A stretch of 64,000 nt of DNA from Triplophysa rosa (Eukaryota > Chordata > Actinopteri > Cypriniformes > Nemacheilidae). Both the position numbers and the translations under genes were made by a program. The notes under the pieces were generated by a model that did no database searches, was not told the DNA's origin, and saw nothing but the letters and a program-made list of their open reading frames with translations. Location of the stretch: positions 26,107,803-26,171,802 of the forward strand of contig NC_079896.1 of assembly GCF_024868665.1 (NCBI RefSeq), written 5' to 3'. Of the stretch, positions 12,101 to 22,769 are shown in pieces (the first letter of the stretch is position 1; each line of letters begins with the position of its first letter).

Positions 12101-15100
12101 ATGGAAAGTCAATGGGGGCAAATTTTGAAGTGAACTGTCTTCACCGGTCATTTTCTGTGGTTGTTATTAAACGCTAACTCATAAATATTCCTGAATATTC
12201 CTTTAAAAAGATATCTGTGGATCTTTAATCCCTCGTGACGCGAGTTACAGAAGCAGGTCGAGCCGGTTTGTCTGTTCACCTGAGCGTTAGTAGCACAGAG
12301 AGCAGATTCTTTCACATGAGTAGATCACACTGCTGTCCAACACCCAGCAGAGTTAAACGCACCTCTCAGGTTTCTCGGCTAAATCAGTTTTCCTCTGCTG
12401 GATTTGATTCTGTGAGCTGTGCGGACTCATCCTGAAGGCTTTTAAGACTGATCTGATCTGAGCGGATGCAAACCCTTTAGATCAGACCTCGTACGTATAT
12501 TACATGCAGAAGGTATTTCACGTGTTTTTAGGTTATTTATCCTTTGTATGTTATGAGGTCATGGACAAGATTAAGTTATCTTACATGTGATGTTTAAATC
12601 TCATGAGCTCGTGTGGATGGAGTCTTCGCGTTTATTGTGTGATTTTCTACTCGTATAATTCTCACTTTTATTCTACAGAAAACTATACAGTGGGAAGTTC
12701 AGAGGTGAAATCGGAATCGGCTGCTTCCCTTCAGCCGCAGACGTCTGTGACCTCTCTGCCGACCGGTTCCCCGGGACCCAAACGCTCCGGGACCACTGGA
12801 AACACTTTGAAGAAATGGCTCACCAGTCCCGTACGCCGTCTCAGCCACGGCAAGGGCGACAACGCTAACGCCAAAAAACCCAACAACAAGCAACGCAAGC
12901 GAGACGGCCGCAAGAGCGTTGAACTGGGCCCGCAGCATCAAGACAGCACAGAAGAGGTGTGTCACAGCGTTTACCGTCAATTCGTCAATTGTTTCTCTCT
13001 GAAACAAAGTAGTTCAATTTACCAATGGGTGGATCTACTTTTGTTTCATTGTTTTTCTTTTGATTCATCACCTGTGTTAGACATTTCCCCTCCAATCAGA
13101 TGACGTAAGATCGAAGGAATGTGCTTGTCTGAGATAATGCAGTTACGCGTAACATGGTTAACATTCTGACGCTGATGTGATCGCGCATGTAGATGTACTT
13201 TCCTTTAATGTGCCTGATATCAGCCTGAGGGTTTGTGTGATTGTCAAGTCAAGTCAGCTGTCATGTTCAATGATAAGAATCATCGCTAATGAGATATCTT
13301 TGGTGTCTCACTTGTTTCTCTAGACAGCAGTGAGATTCAGTGAAGAGCAGATGGAGAATGGATGGTTTTTTTCAGCTTGTGATTGAATGCATGACACTGT
13401 GTTCACTATACAAGTGTTACAAGATTTAAAGAAATGAAAGCGAAACTCAAATAACAGATTTAGTACTAAAACATTCCCAGTTTCAACACAGTGAGATTGT
13501 TGTTGTACACACAACTTGTGTTATAGAATTGACAATCATAAATCTTATAAAGTATTATAATTGAATATATTATATAAATAAATAAAAGTTTTTATATAGG
13601 TTAGTTACTTAAAAAGTAATACCACTTGAATTTTAAAGGGGTGATATGACATGGCTAAAGCGAATATTAGCATTTGTTTTAGATGTGATGCAATGTGTAT
13701 ACATGATGAAACGCAACAAAACAAGCTCATTTTGAACAAAGCTCATGGCTCTGAAAAGCGAGGTGTGCTATGATTGGCCAGTTAACCAGTGCGTAGTGAT
13801 TGGTCGAACACTGCAAGCGTGTGACAGATATGTAACAGGTTCCTCTTCCATTGTACTGACAGGTACGCCCACTTTACTTGTGTATACATTTGGGCGGTCT
13901 TAGTCAAATCAGACCACCAACTGACGTAGATTTACGTCAGTTCGTGGTATGGGGGTGTGGTTACACAGTATGGGGGTGTGGTTACACGAGGCATTTCAGG
14001 CAGGTCTGGGTGAGCATTTGCTTTTACATAGAACGCATCTTTTGTTCCCACACTTTCATTTTTGCAATTTTATGTGTCTAATACATGCATGAGCAACTTA
14101 TAACACACCAAAGACACAGAAAAACACGTTCACGCCATATGACCCCTTTAAAATTACAATTTGAAAAGGAATTAGGAAAGCTAAACCCTGAAAAAGAACC
14201 TCTTAAAGCAGTCAAATAAAAACATTATAAACAGCTGCGGTGAAAAATAAGAAGCCATTCAGAAATGATTTCCAGTTTTTCCTAAATTTACAATTTATAG
14301 GTACAGTATGTGTTTAGGGAAAATGATCATTTTTGTTTCATTCTGTGAACTACTAACAATATTTCTCCCAAATTTTAAATAATTTTTTTTTTTTATTTGC
14401 ATTTATTGCCAGAAACTGAAAACTGGAGAAACATGTGAGAACAACAGAAAAGATGCTCTATTTTTTCAGGCCTCAAATAATGCAAAGAAAACAAGTTCAG
14501 ATTCACTTTCAAGCAACACAACAGTCATATTTCTCATGTAGGAAAAGGTTCAATATTACTTTTTTGTGGACAGTTTTCATGTGTCTTGTCATACGGTCAG
14601 TCTTTCACATTGCTGTTGGATGACTTTCTATCACTCCTGAGGTTTGGTTTTGTTGAAATTCAACAGACACTGGACAGAAATGACCACAATACATCTAGAA
14701 ATGATGATTACATGAATTTTTTTGGCAGCTGTATATGTTGACACAGGTCATATTAAAATATCACCATACAGTAGCTCTACAATACATATTGTCCTCTTCT
14801 GTTTTGAGATCTATTGTGTCATGATACACCTTTAATCTTACATGTATGTATCAAACTGTGCTCTGATTTTCCAGAATACCAAAGTTTCCAATTCAAATAT
14901 TTAATATCCTTACTTTTACGGTTACAATTTACACTTGTCTTGTTTGTGTCTACCCTCATTTCAGAATTTTTCTAGAACCATTTGAGAACAAGTGAATCCA
15001 TAAATAAACCATAAATGAGTGCATGTTTAATGTTTGTTCAATCCAGTAAAACAGTTGTGTGATGATGTGTCTGTGTGTGTTTTTGTGAAGAGGGGAAGGC

Positions 15101-18100
15101 GAGGAGTGAACAGCGGTGGAGAAGAGGAGGCTGAAGACGAACCTCACACCCCCCTCCCTCCTCCCATGGAGATCATCAAGGACCCTTCGGCTCAGGAGGA
15201 GAAGGTGAACCGCAGGAGCATTTCACTTCTTCTCCTGCTGGTGGCTTCAAAGCAGACGCGACACCCGTGACCCATTTCTGCATTTGCTTATGTGACATTA
15301 AAATAACAAAAGGATGTACACAGACACGGGTTACACACACAACAGTGTTATTTTTAACATGTACCAAAATCAATCAGAATGCAAATCATATGTGTAAAAC
15401 CTAAGGACTCGAGAATATTAATTGCAAAGCTATAATAAATCATATTCTTTTTATTTGGAGTGAAGATATTAAGATATTTTTTGTACCTTGCTCAAAATTC
15501 GATTCATTTGAACTTTTGCAGCATTTCTCAAAAGAAAGATCAAGATTGTGTTGGAAAACCAAAGATTTCAAAACAAGCGACCGTTTTATGTCCGGCTATT
15601 TCATGTTCACGCCTCAGTCCGAGTTAACTTTCGACCTTTTCTTTTGGTTTTGATTCTCATCTCGTGTCTTTCAGACTCCAGACTCGGGATCTTTCCCGGT
15701 TTTGGGGAGCGTCGCCCCGTCTGATCAGACGGCCAGAGATCCAGAGACCGAGCAGAAGAACAAGGCCATGAGAGGGAGAATGTAAGACCCCGGGGGATTT
15801 TAAAACATGCCGTCTCGTATTCACGAATTACCCACAATCCAGTTCATCCAGCACAAACACACCCATCTCGAAACAAATCAGCCTTTGAGCCATGTTCACT
15901 AATAATTAGCACCGCTTGCCTGCTGTGTTTAACACACCGAGAGAGAGACTGATCGTGGCATGAGCAACCTCTTAAATAACAGAAGATGACACCCGACTCA
16001 TTTTAATATCTCATTTTTGTCAGTGAGTTAAGACAGTAATACAATGAATTTCCTCATGTTTGTGAATGTAATATGTGTCCACAGGTTTGTGTTGAATGAA
16101 ATGGTGCAGACAGAGAGAGACTATGTGAAGGATCTGGGTGTCGTCGTGGAGGTATGTTTGATAGATGAATGACAGATCATCACTTCATTCAGAAAGGTCT
16201 TGTTTTTCTGCCATCTGTATGCTTTAACAGATTTCACGTCATGACGCAACATATTTCAATATTTGGTTGAACCTTTAATGCTTTTTTTCAATGTTCCAAC
16301 AGCAGACTTGCATGAAGATGATTTAATGTACGTCATGTCGCTACTAATGCTTTAAAGATGCATAAAGCGTTATTCGTAAGCAAAGGAGGGATGCTTTCGA
16401 TAAATATGTCTGAAATGTAAACTTAACGTTAAAGGAAACTTAACTATGGCGTCCGTAACAAAAATAAAACATACTCGTCTTGTATTCATGGTGATGTCAG
16501 TACGAAGCCGAAGAGCGCTCTTATGTTGACCAGCAATACAATCACAACGTATCGCAGGAACTACATGAGAACTTTTCGTCTTTGCATCATGAACTTTTCA
16601 ATCTCCAGGAAATCATTCATATGGCTTCAAAACTAAGTCTCCAACTGTTTTGTTTGTGACGTCAGGGCTTCATGAGACGGATCGGAGAGAAGGGGGTTCC
16701 AGAGGACATGACGGGGAAGGATAAGATCGTGTTTGGGAACATTCATCAGATCTACGACTGGCATAAAGAGTAAAGCGCATCTCTTTATCGTGCTGTCAAA
16801 TGCTCTAGCAGCTGGAGCTCGGAACTAAACCTGACGCTGGAAACAAAGCCATTTTAATGACCTCTTTTTATTCACATTAAAAAAGAAATGCATTTAGATG
16901 TAGATCGTTTGTCGTCGCAGACACAGGTCACACACACACAACAGTTTTGACGTGTACCCAAAAAAATCTGCATGCAAATCATATGCGTAAAGGTTCCTGG
17001 TTTGGTGGACAGTTTGGTCACGCACACACCGGACACGGCTGAACTTACACAATGTCTTCTGTTCTCTTTTCAAAGTTTTTTTCTGGGTGAAGTGGAGAAA
17101 TGTCTGCAGGATCACGACATACTGGCCGAGCTGTTTATCAAGCATGTGAGTGTCCCTCTGCGGAGTGTGTGTGTGTTTGTGCGTGTGTGTGTGTGTGTGT
17201 GTGTGCGTGTTTGTGTGGCATCACCTGATTGTGTTCTTGTGTATTTCAGGAGAGAAGGTTACACATGTACGTCATCTACTGTCAGAATAAACCTCGCTCC
17301 GAGTTCGTTGTGGCCGAGTATGATGCGTTCTTCGAGGTGAGTGAGATTTCTGGACTGAACGGTGTCATGAGGTGATGGTGAAGAGCTTGGGTTTGAAGAT
17401 GTTGTCGGTGTTTTTATCAGGAGGTACAGCAGGAGATCAACTCCAGACTGTCCATCAGCGATTACCTGATCAAACCCATCCAGAGAATCACCAAATATCA
17501 GCTTCTGCTCAAGGTGCACACACGTACAGAATCTGATCCCATCTCCACCGAAATACTGGAGATACTCATGAAAAACCATTACACAATGACAAGAAGATTT
17601 AAACATTGAGTGATACCTCAAATCATGTGACTAGTTAACAATCATTTATTAAGACTTTTTATGTTTATCTGAAAATAATTCAAGATTACATAAGGATAAC
17701 AATTTTAAAAATAATTCAATTTATATATATATAAGAAAGATGATTTTTATAAAAAAAATAATTAATGAATTCATCAATAACAAATTATTACACAGTATAA
17801 ACTAAACAAAGTAGAAAGGATAACAATTTTCGAAAATAATTATAAAAATATTTCAACTTTTTTTTAGAAATAATCATTTATACACAGTATAAGAAAGAAT
17901 CATTATTAATGTAATAAATTATGAAATTACGGATGATACATAATTACACAATTTAAACTAAACAAAATAGCAACAACAATTTTTTAAAATAATTCTGAAA
18001 ATATTTAAGCATTTTTTTAGAAATAATAATTTATATATAAGAACTAATTAACTATGAAATAATTGATAATACATAATTACGCAATTTAAAATGACTAAAA

Positions 18101-21100
18101 TAGTATGTAAAATAATTTTTAAAATAATTCTAAAAAAATGTGAAATACAAATTTACATACAGTATAAGAAAGATTACGTATTAATTATTTAATTATGAAA
18201 CAATTGATAATAAATAATTATGCGATTTAAAATATACAATATTATTCATTAAATAATGATTAAAAATGATAACTGTATTATATCATAGTCGTGAAAGTCT
18301 GATATTGTGTCAGCCCTAATATATATAAATAAATATATAAACATTTGCAATAAATGACGTTGAGTTTTACATGGATATTTGCACATTTAATAACAATGAA
18401 TTAATATACAATTTCATAACATGGTCAGATTCAGGATTTTTTGTTCTTTAATTGAAGGACTTCCTGAAGTACAGCTCTAAAGCAGGTCTGGACTGTAAAG
18501 AGCTTGAGGTGAGCGGACTAAAGCAGTTGTACATCAATTACTAAAGTAAAAAAGTGTCCGGTCATTTATTAATATTGTTGGATTTGTGTTGTTCAGAAAG
18601 CGGTTGAGCTGATGTTCCTGGTGCCCAAACAGTGTAATGATATGATGAATCTGGGTCGACTTCAGGGCTATGAGGTAAACTCACATCATTACATCATCAA
18701 CGACATCCACAAATCACCACAATGTTACTATCATTATCACTATGCCAACCGTCACAATTTCTGTGCCCCGTACTCTCTGTGAACGATCATGACGAAGAAT
18801 CACCTTTGCATTTGAATGTGACTGCCACACATAAAACTACGCAAGATGAAGATGATGATGATGGTATGGCGGTGTTTCTTCACACAGGGTAAACTGACAG
18901 CTCAGGGAAAGTTACTGCAGCAGGACACGTTCTTCGTGACGGAGCAAGACTCGGGCGTTCTGTCGCGCAGTAAAGAGCGCAGGGTGTTCCTCTTCGAGCA
19001 GATCGTCATCTTCAGCGAGCTGCTGCGCAAGGGCTCGTCCACACCAGGGTACCAGTTTAAAAAGAGCATCAAGGTACGGCGGAAGTTGTTCCCCGCGCCC
19101 GCTCTGCCGTTCTGTACGCAGGACTATGTTGGTGATGTGAGTTTACCTGTGCAGGTGAGCTATCTGAACATGGAGGAACATGTGGACGGTGACCCCTGCA
19201 AGTTTGTGCTGTTGTGCCGCGGCTCGTCCGAACGGCTAACGCTACAGGCGGCTAACATCGACATCAAGAAAGAGTGGGTCCAAAGCATCCGACAACTACT
19301 GGACATGCAGATCGACTTCCTCACCGGTGAGAGAAACTGTCACAGAGAGGAAGTGAATGAGGAAGTGACGGTTGCATAATTCACTCATTTGTATTTTCAT
19401 TCTGTGTCGGTGATCAGCTCTCCAGAATCCCCAGGATTATATGTCCAATAGCAGCAGATCTTCTTCATCTCACCCCTCCACACCCCTCAAACCCAACACC
19501 TCACACAACGGAAGCCCCGCCCACAAACCCAACAAGCATGCAGAAGAGGTGAGAAACATCACATCCTTTCTGATCTATCACAGAACGATCCACATCTCAC
19601 GTGTAAACTTAACAATGGGATTTGAAAACATTTGAGAACTATACCTTAGGAGGTTACTTCAGGTAAACCTTCTTAAGAGACGTTAGCAGGTGTCGTCCGT
19701 GGCGGTGGCGCTGAATAGCTTGATATCGATGCCTCGAGAATCCATTGTTCGCTCTACCTTGCGTTATAGAGTGGGTAAGGTATTGAGAAAACAATGTTTA
19801 TAATAAAGAAACGCTTTAGAAATAGTAGAAATTGCATTTATCAGGGCTCACTGAAATAGTATAAATAAAGAAGGAAATATGAATATGTATGTGTATGTAT
19901 TTATAATTTTGCAAGTGTCCGATCCCTCACGGCCACACGTTTTCTGCGTTAACCAGCTACATTAACTGGCTGTTTGGCTTCGCTTGTTTTTGAAAGGGTC
20001 ATTTATATTCTCATAGTTTGCCATCGTGTGTTAATGTTCTCCACGATCTGTGTTGATTCACATTATTGGCGTAAATCACTCATTTGTGTATAGGGATAAG
20101 TGTCCCATCCAGAAGGCCGATCACTCGTGGGACACCCGCAATGGCATGGACGCCTTGATGTGCCTCCATCACGTCGTGCCTGACGAAAGGCATACGTGTG
20201 TAATCTGTGGCATGACGGAGCAGGATGTTTGTCAGTGTGAGTGTGAGTGAACGCACCGCCACGCCGAGGTCTTTCTCAGCCCATATTCATCCCCAAACAC
20301 CTCCAGAAAACTCCCCACGGCATAAAAACAAAGAGCCGCCATGCAGCAGCTGATTTTCGGGGCAGCTCCGTCGAGTTTGTCTCCACAAAGTTGGGCCAAT
20401 GCAAGAGCTGCAGAATTTGCTCCCGTGGCAGGCTAAATTTGAGTAGAATTTTCTCTTCTGACATGGAGCCAGGGCACTAAAATGTTCTCTAATGAAATTG
20501 TGCAAATACACTAACTGGCTCCGCGGACTGTGCCGTCTTTGATTTAAGACAACTATTGGCTGTCTCGCTGCCCTAGTTTGACTCCCCATAACATTCATTC
20601 CCTTTATATAGACTACGCCTTTCCTGTCAAACGGTTTCCCAGCTGATGTGCCTTGGGATAATAGGCTGTAACTAAAAACGCTAACAACCATCAGTGTATG
20701 ACCATTTTATTCATGAAAACACTTCAATAGCCTAGAGTGTATTAAACCTGGGTATTTTATTTGTAAAATTAAAACTAAGTTAAAGTAAAAGTGTAAATTT
20801 AATACTAAATAGAATTTGATATAAAATTATTATATAAAATTTGATATGCGAAATTAAACTGCGATGTAGAAAAGCTTTTTGCATAGCGTTTGCATATGAA
20901 CCATCGAAGGCGATAAGGTATAACTAAGAGCGGTCCAGACCAACCTGACGAAAGTATGACTTACAGAAGGTATACTTAACCAAGAAGGTTTCGGGAAACA
21001 CGTATTAACGATAAGGTACAGCTTAAGAACGACATAGCGTTAAGAAGGTTTCGGGAAACGCAGCCCAGAGTATTAAATGCTTGAAGCTTTGCTGAGAGTA

Positions 21101-22738
21101 TAGTGTACTTTCAAGAACTAAAAAAATGCTTTACGAGTATTGAACTAGTAAACTATCAGTATACTTATGAGTTCACTTGTGGTGTCTTTGCAGCACAAAC
21201 AAAACAAACAATATAAACTAGTACTCCGTTAAATACTTAAAGTATACTTTTGTAAACTAAAGTGGGCTAATTTAGTCCGAGTAGTATTGAATTAGTACAC
21301 TTACAAGTATAGTACTACTACATTGATATTACTCTACTATTTGAAGTGTACTTCAAATCTACTTGAACTAAACTGAAGTGCACGATTGAAGTGTGTGTTG
21401 TTATACTGCAGTGTTTGAGGGGAGGAGAGGGTGTAATGTCCTAGATTTCCCAGCTCTCCCTCTGTTCTCTTCTCTCTGCACACTCTCTTTCTTCTCTTCT
21501 GCAGTCTCGCTCTCTGTGGTGTTTTCTGTGGCTGTAATAAATCAGGCTGTCATTGAACAGCAGACTACAGGAGCAGCTCTCGACTGAAATGTCTCCGAGC
21601 TAAAGCTTTCTCTCCAGTTATTTATTCCCCGTGCCGGTGCCAGGTCAAGGTCGGCACAGATGGAGAGAGAGTAGTGTGTATGTGAAGTTTCGTCCTGATT
21701 CGCTCTATCAGTAAGGACGGACTTTATGACCTACACATCGCTCGGATGTTCAGCTGCCGTCTCATTTACATGAGATGAGATTAAAACAGGGTTTAATGTC
21801 ATTGACTGCACTCCAAAACAAACATATCATCCGATCACTTTACATGACAGCATGGTGGTGTATAGTGCTGACCAAACTCGTGAGTTCATTTCCGCACCCT
21901 ATAAAATGCATACCCTACAAAGCATACTTCAAATTCATTCTATTAAGTATATTTAGTATAAGTACTAAATAATGACTACTAGTAGTACACTTGGTAGTGT
22001 ACTATTTCAATAATACTCGGGACTAAATTGGCCCACTTTTTTGTTTATGAACGTGCACTTTAAAGTATACTTTTAAGTGTAACCGTTGAGTACACAAGTA
22101 GTTTTTCCATTTGCACGAAACTAGGTGAATTTATAGGTATTCTGATAGTTTACTAGTTCAATACTTGTAGCATGTTTTTTGTTTATGAAAGTACACTTTG
22201 AAGTATACTGTGAAGTACAAAGCTTTACTAGTCCTTTTACTGCAAGTATGCTTGTACATTTTCTTTCAAGTAAGTGAACTTGTTATTGACATCATACTCA
22301 AGTTTTCTATTTATATGTTAAATATAACGTTATATAAATGTATATTTGAAGAGTTTGGTTCCAAAATGAGACTACTCTGTTTAAAAAAAATCAAAAATCA
22401 TGTTTTTTTATTGTGCATTCCAATTAATATCAATCAAACTGCAGTTGATGTTTTGATTTAAGCCATAATAAATAATAAAAAATACAAATATATAAAAACA
22501 TGATAACAATAAAAAACATGAGTTTTGAAAACATTTAAAAACGGAGTTCTCACATTTTGGAACGAAACTCTTCATTTATAGATTAACCTTCTGTATGTAA
22601 ATTATTTTAAAAAAGGATAAACTGAATAAAATACTGAATATTGAATTTGACCATGAAATGAATATTAAGAATGGAATTTAAAAAAAGCTGAAGTGAGAAC
22701 CTTTCTCTCGAAGAGAAAACAGACAAAGTACAGATTAA

Positions 22739-22769
<31 letters not shown>

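Noticed and set aside
12957..13103. Extension of the kalrn exon past 12956 to the stop at 13103
   Set aside because: GAG|GTGTGT is a usable donor in the phase needed by the exon at 15091, and the extension has no family similarity. It could be a rare retained-intron form.
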